From Mariniphaga sediminis (lineage in GTDB: Bacteria > Bacteroidota > Bacteroidia > Bacteroidales > Prolixibacteraceae), in assembly GCF_003573545.1 (NCBI RefSeq), contig NZ_QWET01000021.1, positions 1-64,000 of the forward strand: a DNA stretch of 64,000 bases. The letters run 5' to 3'. Shown here piece after piece: positions 26,991 to 36,104 of the stretch (the stretch's first letter is position 1; each line of letters starts with the position of its first letter). The translations under genes and the position numbers were made by a program. The notes below the pieces were generated by a model. That model had not been told where the DNA came from. It saw only the letters and a list, made by a program, of their open reading frames with translations, and made no database searches.

Positions 26991-27186
26991 CGGCCGGATT
27001 AGCGAAATTTCGGTTCCCGACCCTAACCGGGAACTGGCGCGTTTCAATCTTTCCGTTTCTTTACGCATTGATAAGGGCAGCGAAAATTTTAGCACGGTTT
27101 GGAATGAAACTACAGGCATGACACATATTTCCATTGACCTTCCGGAAGATAATTACACCGGCGCCAGTGTAACCATTAATTTATAA
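26974..27186 (+). pseudogene. Short ORF, possible lyase C-terminal remnant
   Basis: A 70-codon frame that overlaps the end of the lyase gene by 17 nt in another frame. Its product (VPDPNRELARFNLSVSL, then SIDLPEDNYTGASVTINL) resembles the C-terminal beta-sandwich tail of PL8-type lyases rather than a stand-alone protein, with no signal peptide. It could be the remnant of a lost lyase gene or a frameshifted tail of the upstream one. Confidence 0.4.
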
Positions 27187-27351
27187 TTTTTTTGACGATA
27201 AAAATATTTTTGGTTTTCTTAGACGCGATTTATTGCTGGTGCCGGAAACGTTTTATGCAATCGTTTTAATTGGGGATTGTGAATGGGGCATATATTCACC
27301 TGAAAAGTGTCAGAAGAACGTAACATCTCTTTGTATCGAAAAATTTTTATT

Positions 27352-28758
27352 ATGAGAAGAATACCACACATTTTAATTTTTTCTTTGTCCATTTTGTTTG
27401 TAGCAGCTTGTTCACAGTCAGGCCCACACCAGCCTGTTGTTATTGACGAAACGGATAACACTGAAACCATTGTTCAAACCATTAAAATTGACAGTGTATG
27501 GGCAGGGCATCCGGTTGGGTTTTGCCTGTTGACCCATGCAGACCGGCAGTATATTGCCTACTATAATGCCAACAGAAATTTAGTAGTGGGCCAGCGGAAT
27601 TTGAATGAACTTGAATTTCAGTTGCACATAATGCCGGCGACTTCCCGGGAAACTCATGGGGGTACCAGTACTGTGCTTAACTGGGACAGTCACAATTCGG
27701 TAACGCTTGGCGTAGACAAAGAAGGCTTTATTCATCTCTCCGGGAACATGCATGTGCATCCGCTTACTTACTTCAGAAGTACCCGGCCCAATGATATTTC
27801 TACATTGAACCAGGTAATGGAAATGGTGGGGACGGAAGAAAAAAGATGTACCTATCCAAAGTTTATGAATGATCGCGAAGGAGAATTACTTTTTCATTAC
27901 CGCGATGGCGGAAGTGGAGATGGAAATGAAATTTACAACATTTACAATACCGAAACCAAAACCTGGAGCAGGCTACTCGATACTCCCCTTACTGATGGTC
28001 AGGGCTTGATGAATGCCTACCAGTCGCAGCCCACACTGATGAAAGACAACTGGTACCATGTGTACTGGGTTTGGCGCGACACGCCGGATTGTTCGACCAA
28101 CCACGATCTTTCCTACATGAAAAGCCCTGATTTGAAAAACTGGTTCAATGCATTTGGCGAAAAGGTTAATCTGCCCGCCACTTTGGATAACAAGTCGCTG
28201 ATTGTAGATCCGGTTCCGGTTGAAGGGGGAATTATTAATCTGGCTGCAAGGCTTATTCTGGACAAAGAAAACAATCCGGTTTTTGTGTACCATAAATTTG
28301 ATGACCAGGGAAACACGCAATTTTACATTGCACGGCCCAACGGAAAAGAATGGAGTTATAAACCCATTACAGAATGGGACTACCGCTGGTTTTTTTCAGG
28401 AAACGGAAGTATTAATAAAGAGATACTATTAAAGGGTTTCCGGCAGCGGGAAGACAAAAACTATGAAGTAGATTACTGGCATATTAAATATGGTTTTGGA
28501 ACAATCCTGTTAAATGAAAATTTTGATCCTATGGGTAAAGTGCTGAAGCCACAACCTTTTGGAGAAACAATGAAACCAGAAGGTGAATTTCCCGGGTTAC
28601 AGGTGCTTGTTTCCGGAGATATTGGAGACAGCGGCGAAAAAAAATTCAGGTACCTGTTAAAATGGGAAACCCTGAGCCGAAACCGCGACAGGCCACGTCC
28701 TGAGCCATGGCCGGAACCGAGCAATTTGTACCTATACAGAATGGAGAAAAACAAATAA
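27352..28758 (+). CDS. BNR-type beta-propeller lipoprotein, candidate ulvan-lyase-like
   Basis: 468-aa lipoprotein. ATG 27352 gives an SPII signal with lipobox FVAAC; an in-frame GTG at 27307 would not. The rest is a seven-bladed propeller of the BNR_4 type with the family's LNWDSHNSVTLGVD, IHLSGNMHVHPLTYFRS, TYPKF and FHYRDGGSGDG segments. In PL24/PL25 ulvan lyases, His, Tyr and Arg from such segments form the active site, so a lyase is more likely than a sialidase (inference). Surface display by the lipid anchor fits capture of algal polysaccharide. It is 27 nt upstream of the next lyase gene and clearly co-transcribed. Confidence 0.75.
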   Translation: MRRIPHILIFSLSILFVAACSQSGPHQPVVIDETDNTETIVQTIKIDSVWAGHPVGFCLLTHADRQYIAYYNANRNLVVGQRNLNELEFQLHIMPATSRETHGGTSTVLNWDSHNSVTLGVDKEGFIHLSGNMHVHPLTYFRSTRPNDISTLNQVMEMVGTEEKRCTYPKFMNDREGELLFHYRDGGSGDGNEIYNIYNTETKTWSRLLDTPLTDGQGLMNAYQSQPTLMKDNWYHVYWVWRDTPDCSTNHDLSYMKSPDLKNWFNAFGEKVNLPATLDNKSLIVDPVPVEGGIINLAARLILDKENNPVFVYHKFDDQGNTQFYIARPNGKEWSYKPITEWDYRWFFSGNGSINKEILLKGFRQREDKNYEVDYWHIKYGFGTILLNENFDPMGKVLKPQPFGETMKPEGEFPGLQVLVSGDIGDSGEKKFRYLLKWETLSRNRDRPRPEPWPEPSNLYLYRMEKNK

Positions 28759-28785
28759 TTTTATAACAAAAAAGGATCTGGAAAA

Positions 28786-30795
28786 ATGAAAACAAAAAGT
28801 ATTTACCTATTATTTGCTTTTCTGATAATTTCAGGAATGCTCTCAGCTCAAAAATGGCAGGAAATTAAATCAGTTGAAGATGTCTGCAGGGCGTATCCGG
28901 ATGAAATGAAAAGGATGCTGGGAGAATTTAACCTGGACTATCCGGGACTGGAAAAAGTGAAGGCTGCGCAGGAAAAGGGAAATTTGACAGAAGCCTGTGA
29001 GTATCTTCTCAGCTATTACAAAAACAGCGAAAATGCATTGCATTTGCGAAAATCCCAACCTGCAGCAACGGGACAAACCAATGCAGCAGCTGATACCATC
29101 TTAGAAAATGTATTTGTGATTCAAAATGTGAGGGGACAGGTTCCCTGGGGCGACGATGGCCACCGCGACTGGTATTATAAGGGGCCAAACAACGATCGTG
29201 AATGGGCGTGGCTTTCCAACCGGCACAGCCAGATAAGCCATGTGCTTGGAGTTTATTTTGAAACCGGAAATCCGAAGTATGCCAGACATATTGATCTTTT
29301 TTTGCGTGACTTTATCATTAAAAGTATGCCCTACCCGGGGGTGAAAAGCAGTACATCGGTTTGGCGTGGACTTGAAGTTGCCGCTCGTGCGAAAGTTTGG
29401 AGCCGTATTTTTTACGGATTGTTAAACAGCGAATATATTTCGCCTGCTACCCAACTTTTGATGTTAAGCAGTTTACCTGATCATGCCCATTACAACCGGA
29501 ATTTTCATGCCGGAAGCAATTGGTTAACCATGGAAATTTCAGCGCTGGCAACTGTTGCCACCAACTTTCCGGAATACAAAAAATCGGAAGAGTGGCTGGC
29601 ATATTCCATCGAAACCATGATAGAGAGTATGAAGGAGCAGGTTTATCCTGATGGCGTACAGGCTGAGTTAACTTCGCATTACCATATTGTCTCTCTTTCA
29701 AACTTTGAACTGTTCAAGCAAATTTGTGACCATGCCAATCGCCAGCTTCCCGACTATTACCTGAAAAATCTGGAACTTATGCAGAATTATTTGGCGCAGA
29801 CCGTTCGACCTAATGGCACGGGGATTCTGAATAACGACGGGGATTTGGATTACAACAGAAATAGAATTCTGGATGCCGCGGCTGCCTATAATCGTCACGA
29901 CTGGGAATTTATTGCTTCAAATGGTCAAAGTGGCAAAGCACCTGAAAAGGGGCCGTCTTACTTTTTTCCATGGGCCGGGCAATTGATTTCACGGAGTGGT
30001 TTTGATGCGGATGCGCACTGGTCCTTTTTTGATGTCGGACCGTGGGGTAGCGGCCATCAGCACAGCGACAAACTGCATATTTCCATTGCTGCCTACGGGC
30101 GCGATTTACTGGTAGATGCCGGCCGGTTTGCCTATACGGGCGAAGTAGCGGAAAAATTCCGCGGATATGCGCGTGGAAGCCAGGGGCATAATGTGCTGCT
30201 TATTGACGGAAAAGGACAGGAACCGGGGCCGCGGAAGACAGAGAAGCCGTTATCTGAGAAACACAGGCTGATTACCGGCAAATATGATTATGCCTGGGGC
30301 GCATTCAGCAAATTTATCGATGTGGAAGGCGAATGTACACACACACGCAGGCTATACTATGACCGGGGTAATTTTTGGGTTGTGGTAGATGAAGTTGCTA
30401 CGGACCGGCCCCGGAAAGTTGAAGCGCTCTGGCACTGGCATCCGGATTGCGAGGTTCATCTTAACGGAAATAACGTTTCAACTCAAAATAAAAGGGGAAA
30501 TTTGCAGATTATTCCGGCAGGTAATCAAAAATGGGAGGTGAATTTTGTGAAGGGACAGGAAAATCCTGAAATTCAGGGATGGTACAGCAAAGAGTACAAC
30601 AAATATAAGCCCAATGTGGCTTCCGTTTATACTACCAAAGTTGAATCGGACAGTAAATTTGTTTGGGTATTATTCCCTTCGGAAAAGGTTGAAACAGGTG
30701 TCCGGGCTGAAATTATTTCGGAATCTTCAAAAGAAATAAAAGTAAAGGTCATCAATGAAAGGAATGAAGAACGGGTAGTAACTGTTCCTCTTTAA
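28786..30795 (+). CDS. Heparinase III-like polysaccharide lyase (PL12 type), secreted
   Basis: 669-aa secreted lyase with signal peptide (LLFAFLIISGMLSA). The N-terminal heparan-lyase domain (about 20-400) is an alpha/alpha toroid holding GSNWLTMEISAL and PDGVQAELTSHYH, matching the catalytic Asn and Tyr of heparinase III. The C-terminal beta-sandwich (about 410-669) carries GSGHQHSDKLH with the catalytic His. All three catalytic positions appear intact. It differs in build from the first lyase of the cluster, so the two probably act on different linkages. It is separated by one base from the following propeller gene. Confidence 0.87.
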   Translation: MKTKSIYLLFAFLIISGMLSAQKWQEIKSVEDVCRAYPDEMKRMLGEFNLDYPGLEKVKAAQEKGNLTEACEYLLSYYKNSENALHLRKSQPAATGQTNAAADTILENVFVIQNVRGQVPWGDDGHRDWYYKGPNNDREWAWLSNRHSQISHVLGVYFETGNPKYARHIDLFLRDFIIKSMPYPGVKSSTSVWRGLEVAARAKVWSRIFYGLLNSEYISPATQLLMLSSLPDHAHYNRNFHAGSNWLTMEISALATVATNFPEYKKSEEWLAYSIETMIESMKEQVYPDGVQAELTSHYHIVSLSNFELFKQICDHANRQLPDYYLKNLELMQNYLAQTVRPNGTGILNNDGDLDYNRNRILDAAAAYNRHDWEFIASNGQSGKAPEKGPSYFFPWAGQLISRSGFDADAHWSFFDVGPWGSGHQHSDKLHISIAAYGRDLLVDAGRFAYTGEVAEKFRGYARGSQGHNVLLIDGKGQEPGPRKTEKPLSEKHRLITGKYDYAWGAFSKFIDVEGECTHTRRLYYDRGNFWVVVDEVATDRPRKVEALWHWHPDCEVHLNGNNVSTQNKRGNLQIIPAGNQKWEVNFVKGQENPEIQGWYSKEYNKYKPNVASVYTTKVESDSKFVWVLFPSEKVETGVRAEIISESSKEIKVKVINERNEERVVTVPL

Positions 30796-30796
30796 A

Positions 30797-32206
30797 ATGG
30801 CAGAGAATGTGAAAAAGCTTATTGTAATTACAGGCATTTTATTATCGTCCGTTTTTATTGCAAATAGTCAGTCGTTAAACAGCACAAAGTTCGATGGCTA
30901 CCGGGGAATCTGGTTTGAACTGAACCAAAAATATGAATACGGGGATAAATATTCGGGCGCTTTGGGAACATACACCGCCAAACATGTTCCGTTGGCTGTT
31001 TATGCAAAGGAGGTGGATAAAACTTTTTTTGTGTATGGCGGGACAACATCAGAAAACGAACGCTACCTGCTTTGTATGATTGGCGAGTTCGATCACAAAA
31101 CCGGAAAGGTTTCCCGACCAACAGTGGTTTACGACAAACAGGGAGTGAACGATCCGCATGATAACCCGTCACTGATGATAGATGACGACGGCTATATCTG
31201 GGTTTTTATCAGTGGGCGAAATGTCAGGCGGATGGGGTATAAATTCAGAAGTGCCGAACCATTTTCTATCAATCGGTTTGAACAGGTTACCGAAGAGGAA
31301 ATGACCTACCCGCAACCCTGGAATACCCGTGAAGGTTTCCTGCATCTTTTTACCAAATATAGCGGAGTCAGGCAGTTGTATTTTGAATCCAGTACCGATG
31401 GTTTAACCTGGACGGAAGACCGGCTTTTGGCTGCTATTCCCGTGCACGAAGGTGAAAAATCGGGGCACTATCAAACCAGCGCCTGTTTTAACGGGGAAAA
31501 GGTGGGGACTTTTTTTAACCGCCATCCCGATGGGGATGTGGATAAACGAACCGATATCTACTATATTGAAAGCAGTGATTTAGGGCAAACCTGGACCAAT
31601 GTGCAGGGAGAACCAATGCCGGTTCCGCTGCTGCAGCGCGATAATCCGGCACGTGTTATCGATTACCAGTCGCAAGGGAAAAATATTTATGTAAAAGATA
31701 TGGGGTTTGACCAGGAAGGTTACCCTGCATTCCTTTATATCCGTAGTAATGGTCACGAGCCGGGACCGGTAAGCGCCCCTTATGAATGGTGCATTACCCG
31801 TTGGAATGGAGCAAAATGGTTGACAACAGTTGTTACCGAATCGGATCATAATTACGATATGGGAAGTTTGTACATTTTAGAAAAAGACTGGAAAGTAGTG
31901 GGGCCCACCCAGCCCGGACCGCAAAAGTGGGGGGTGGGAGGCGAACTGGAGGTTTGGCGTTCAACAAACGAAGAAAAAACCTGGAAGCGGGCGAAAAAGC
32001 TTACCCGGAAAAGTGAGTTCAGTCATTCCTATGTACGTCGCCCGCTAGATTATAAACCGCCGTTTTGTTTTTTCTGGGCCGATGGGCATTCTCACGAGTT
32101 CAGTAAATCGCAACTTTACTTTGGCGATTTTAACGGAGATATTTGGATGTTGCCTTATAATATGGAAGAGGATTTCGCAAAACCGGTTAAAATGAAGGCA
32201 AAATGA
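30797..32206 (+). CDS. Secreted BNR-type beta-propeller protein
   Basis: 469-aa protein with an N-terminal signal peptide (VITGILLSSVFIANS) and a propeller of the BNR_4 type. It opens with FDGYRGIWFELNQ and has DPHDNPSLMIDDDGYIWVF and TYPQPW segments that recall the other propeller protein in this locus, though the two are only distantly alike. GHYQTSACFNGEKVGTFFNRH supplies candidate His residues. Related proteins occur in ulvan and rhamnose-polysaccharide loci as lyases or glycosidases. Catalytic residues cannot be assigned with confidence. It starts one base after the preceding lyase stop, so the two are translationally linked. Confidence 0.7.
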   Translation: MAENVKKLIVITGILLSSVFIANSQSLNSTKFDGYRGIWFELNQKYEYGDKYSGALGTYTAKHVPLAVYAKEVDKTFFVYGGTTSENERYLLCMIGEFDHKTGKVSRPTVVYDKQGVNDPHDNPSLMIDDDGYIWVFISGRNVRRMGYKFRSAEPFSINRFEQVTEEEMTYPQPWNTREGFLHLFTKYSGVRQLYFESSTDGLTWTEDRLLAAIPVHEGEKSGHYQTSACFNGEKVGTFFNRHPDGDVDKRTDIYYIESSDLGQTWTNVQGEPMPVPLLQRDNPARVIDYQSQGKNIYVKDMGFDQEGYPAFLYIRSNGHEPGPVSAPYEWCITRWNGAKWLTTVVTESDHNYDMGSLYILEKDWKVVGPTQPGPQKWGVGGELEVWRSTNEEKTWKRAKKLTRKSEFSHSYVRRPLDYKPPFCFFWADGHSHEFSKSQLYFGDFNGDIWMLPYNMEEDFAKPVKMKAK

Positions 32207-32384
32207 TGCGGGTAACCACGGGATACAAAAACAGTTGGTTTTTACTTTTTTGCTGACATATTAAAGTAAAAGATAAAAATAAATAGAATAAAACAGCCCA
32301 TGCCCGGGGTATAGATTGTGTACGCATCGGTGAATGACTGGTTTCTTAGTTCATGGAGGAGTGGGCCGCATAAAATACAGACTT

Positions 32385-35300
32385 ATGAAACAGAAAAGAT
32401 ACATCCTGTTGCTTTTAACTCTTTATATTTTTTTCGGTACTCAGACCGTTCAGGCTAAAAAAGAACGTGGAAAAGTAAAAAGGCCCAATATCATTTTTAT
32501 TCTGACCGATGATCAGCGGTGGGATGCCCTGGGATATGCCGGAAATAAAGTTATCCATACCCCGGAAATGGATAAACTGGCAGAGGCGGGGGCATATTTT
32601 AGCCAGGGGATGGTAACCACTCCTATTTGCTCAGCCAGCCGGGCTAGTATTTTCAGCGGCTTGTATGAACGAACCCATAAATATACTTTCCAGACTGGCC
32701 CCATTCGTAATGAATACATGGAAGCGTCTTATCCGAAGTTGCTGAAAGATGCCGGGTATTATACGGGTTTTTTCGGAAAGTTTGGGGTAAACTATCCGGG
32801 AAACGTGGCGCTTTTTGATGTAATGGAAGATTACGATCGGAACAACCGTTTTAAGGATTACCGCGGATATTACTACAAAATGTTAGATGGAGATACTGTC
32901 CATTTAACCCGTTACACCGGGGAGAAAGCCCTGGAATTTATTGATGAGGCACCTTCGGATAAACCTTTTTGCCTGTCGCTTAGTTTTAGCGCGCCACATG
33001 CCCACGATGGTGCCCCGGAGCAGTATTTCTGGCAGGAAGAACCGGGGCGTTTGTTTCGCAACATGGAAATGCCGGGGCCTGCTTTGGCGGAAGATACTTG
33101 GTTTAACCGGTTGCCTGCCCCGGTACGCGAAGGGTTTAACCGCACACGCTGGTACTGGCGATACGATACACCTGAAAAATACCAGCACAGTCTTAAAGGA
33201 TACTACCGCATGATCAACGGGATCGATCTGGAAATTGCTAAAATCAGGAAGAAGCTGAAAGAAAGAGGGCTGGATGAGAATACAGTTATCATTCTTATGG
33301 GTGACAACGGCCAATTCCTGGGTGAGCGTCAGTTGGCAGGAAAATGGCTCATGTATGAGAATTCTGTCCGTGTACCGCTTATTGTGTATGACCCGCGTGC
33401 CAGGAAACACCGTGATGTTGATGAGATGGCGCTGAACATTGACATTCCGGCCACCATTGCCGATTTGGCCGGAGTGGAAGAACCGGAGTCGTGGCACGGA
33501 AAAACGTTAATGCCCCTGGTTTCAGGAAAGGAAAAATCATTATCGCGCGATACCGTTTTGCTGGAACATTTATGGGAGTTTGAAAATATTCCCCCCAGTG
33601 AAGGGGTACGCACGGCTGACTGGAAATATTTGCGGTATGTGAATGATAAATCGACCGAAGAACTGTACTATCTTAAAGATGATCCCCGGGAAACAAATAA
33701 CCTTGCAGGGGAAATCCGCTACCGTGAAACGCTGCTGAATTTACGAAATAAATGCGACGAACTGATCCGGAAATATGCAGACCCATTTTCGGGTATTCCT
33801 TCCGGCCTGACGGTAGAATACATCCGGGAACCAAAGAAAACAAGTATCAATGATATCCGTCCTGAATACAGTTGGATAGTTCCGGATGAAGCTGTTTTTC
33901 AGAAAGCTTACCAGGTGCTGGTGGCTTCTTCCCGGGAAAATATTGATAATAACATCGGAGATGTGTGGGACAGTAAACCGGTACAATCAGGGAACTCAAC
34001 CAATATAGAACATGGAGGTATTCCGTTGCAGCCAAACAAAAGTTATTTATGGAAGGTGCGGATTTTTGACCAGGATAACCGGATTTCTGAGTACTCCAAA
34101 GCTCAGCCATTTCAAACCGGCAATTTTAAAGGGACTATTTCGTCAGCGAATTTTTTCCAGGTAGAGCGGATTAAGCCTGCTGCCATAAAAACGACCGCAG
34201 GAAACAACTATTTTATCGATTTTGGAAAAGCAGCTTTTGGAACGCTGGAGTTGAAATACCAGGCCCAACGCATAGAAACACTGATTATCCGCTTGGGAGA
34301 AAAATTGCTGGATGGCCGTATCGACCGTGAGCCCGGTGGCTCAATCCGTTTTCAGGAAGTGAAACTGGAAGTACATCCCGGAAAATTGAATTATACGGTA
34401 CAATTACCCCCTGATAAACGTAACACCGGGAAGGCGGCAGTGCAACTGCCTGATTCTTTTGATGTGGTGATTCCGTTCCGGTATTGCGAAATAGACAACG
34501 CAACACAGAAAATTTCGGCTGAGGACGTGCTTCAAAAAGCTTACTTTTATTACTTTGACGATACCCAAAGTGCTTTCTCCAGTTCCGATACCATTTTAAA
34601 CCAGGTGTGGGATATTTGCAAATACAGTATGAAGGCCACTTCCTTTGCTGGCCTGTATGTGGATGGCGACCGTGAGCGCATTCCTTATGAGGCCGATGCA
34701 TACATTAATCAGTTGGGGCATTATTGCACCGATCGGGAATATGCCATGGCTAGGCAAACCATTGAGTATTTTATGGAACATCCTACCTGGCCGACGGAAT
34801 GGCAACTGCATGTGGCGCTCATGTTTTATCAGGACTACATGTACACAGGAGATACCGAACTCATAGAAAAATATTACGAGCCGCTTAAACATAAAACACT
34901 GATGGAACTGGAATATGAAGATGGCCTGATCAGTACATCTTCTTCGAAATTAAATGGTGAATTTATGGCCAGGCTTGGTTTCGCCGATACTACTCAACGC
35001 ATCAGAGACATTGTGGACTGGCCGCCGGCTCAAAAAGATACCGGATGGGAATTGCCTGAAGACTGGCCGCAGGGAGAACGCGACGGCTTTGTTTTTAAGC
35101 CGGTAAATACCGTTATCAACAGTCTTTATTACCAGAACCTGAAAATTATGACGGAGTTTGCGCGGGTACTGGACAAGCCGGAGGAAGAACTGGAGTTTAA
35201 GCTGCGTGCAGCCAAAGTTAAAAAGGCCATGAACGAAAAATTGTTTAATCCGGATGGGGGATATTACCGGGATGGTATTGGTACCGACCACGGGGCGGTG

Positions 35301-35924
35301 CACTCCAATATGTTGCCACTGGCTTTTGATATTGTTCCCGGGAGTTACAAAAAAAGTGTGACAGAATACCTTAAAACGCGCGGAATGGGATGCAGTGTTT
35401 ATGGAGCTCAATTCCTGATGGAAGCGGTATACAACGGCGGTGACGAAGATTATGCTCTGGAACTGATGACTGCCACTCATGACCGCAGTTGGTATAACAT
35501 GATTAAAATCGGGTCAACAATTACCCTCGAGGCCTGGGATATGAAATACAAACCCAATTCCGACTGGAACCATGCCTGGGGGGCGGCTCCTGCCAATATT
35601 ATTCCCCGGTTTTTGTGGGGAATTCAACCCAAAACGCCGGGATTTGGAGTTGTCAGCATCCGTCCGCAAATGGGTAATCTGAAAGAAAGCACCATTAAAA
35701 TGCCTACTGTTAAGGGAGCCATTCGCGGCGAATTTCAACGGGTAAATCAGCGCCTGAAGATGTTTACTATTGAACTCCCGGCCAATATGGTTGCTGAATT
35801 TGAATCGGATTTCTCTCCACAGGACGAGGTAACCCTTAACGGAGAAAAGGTAAACCTCTCATTTGGTTCCATTCGTTTGCAACCCGGCGTTAATAATATT
35901 GAAATCCGGGTTCATTCGTTTTAA
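32385..35924 (+). CDS. Sulfatase fused to GH78 alpha-L-rhamnosidase, secreted
   Basis: 1179-aa two-enzyme fusion. ATG 32385 gives a signal peptide (YILLLLTLYIFFG); the upstream ATG 32334 does not. Residues about 30-500 are an S1 sulfatase: PNIIFILTDDQRWDALG binds calcium, and C82 in CSASR is the site converted to formylglycine. GDNGQFLGERQ and the metal-binding segments follow. Residues about 520-1179 are a GH78-type rhamnosidase with DRERIPYEADAY (D762), an alpha/alpha barrel, and a C-terminal beta domain. A sulfatase/GH78 fusion is known from a Formosa ulvan locus, where it removes sulfate and then rhamnose from ulvan oligomers. This supports an ulvan-like substrate. An anaerobic-type sulfatase maturase is not in the window. 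Confidence 0.9.
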   Translation: MKQKRYILLLLTLYIFFGTQTVQAKKERGKVKRPNIIFILTDDQRWDALGYAGNKVIHTPEMDKLAEAGAYFSQGMVTTPICSASRASIFSGLYERTHKYTFQTGPIRNEYMEASYPKLLKDAGYYTGFFGKFGVNYPGNVALFDVMEDYDRNNRFKDYRGYYYKMLDGDTVHLTRYTGEKALEFIDEAPSDKPFCLSLSFSAPHAHDGAPEQYFWQEEPGRLFRNMEMPGPALAEDTWFNRLPAPVREGFNRTRWYWRYDTPEKYQHSLKGYYRMINGIDLEIAKIRKKLKERGLDENTVIILMGDNGQFLGERQLAGKWLMYENSVRVPLIVYDPRARKHRDVDEMALNIDIPATIADLAGVEEPESWHGKTLMPLVSGKEKSLSRDTVLLEHLWEFENIPPSEGVRTADWKYLRYVNDKSTEELYYLKDDPRETNNLAGEIRYRETLLNLRNKCDELIRKYADPFSGIPSGLTVEYIREPKKTSINDIRPEYSWIVPDEAVFQKAYQVLVASSRENIDNNIGDVWDSKPVQSGNSTNIEHGGIPLQPNKSYLWKVRIFDQDNRISEYSKAQPFQTGNFKGTISSANFFQVERIKPAAIKTTAGNNYFIDFGKAAFGTLELKYQAQRIETLIIRLGEKLLDGRIDREPGGSIRFQEVKLEVHPGKLNYTVQLPPDKRNTGKAAVQLPDSFDVVIPFRYCEIDNATQKISAEDVLQKAYFYYFDDTQSAFSSSDTILNQVWDICKYSMKATSFAGLYVDGDRERIPYEADAYINQLGHYCTDREYAMARQTIEYFMEHPTWPTEWQLHVALMFYQDYMYTGDTELIEKYYEPLKHKTLMELEYEDGLISTSSSKLNGEFMARLGFADTTQRIRDIVDWPPAQKDTGWELPEDWPQGERDGFVFKPVNTVINSLYYQNLKIMTEFARVLDKPEEELEFKLRAAKVKKAMNEKLFNPDGGYYRDGIGTDHGAVHSNMLPLAFDIVPGSYKKSVTEYLKTRGMGCSVYGAQFLMEAVYNGGDEDYALELMTATHDRSWYNMIKIGSTITLEAWDMKYKPNSDWNHAWGAAPANIIPRFLWGIQPKTPGFGVVSIRPQMGNLKESTIKMPTVKGAIRGEFQRVNQRLKMFTIELPANMVAEFESDFSPQDEVTLNGEKVNLSFGSIRLQPGVNNIEIRVHSF

Positions 35925-36104
35925 AGATCGCGGTATCTGTCTATTTTTTAGAATTTCTGCTGAACCGGTGAAAATCCGGCACTATCTTTTTGGATTTTTA
36001 TCATTTTCCTTTTTCGGTTTAAAAAAAATCCCGATTTTTCGTGCGTTTGCTTTTAGAACAAATAAAGGAATTTTGGGGTAATTGAAGGAACAAAATATAA
36101 TTGT

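Noticed and set aside
27307-28758. GTG start for the first BNR protein
   Set aside because: ATG 27352 gives an SPII lipobox at the proper distance; the GTG start would place 15 residues before it.
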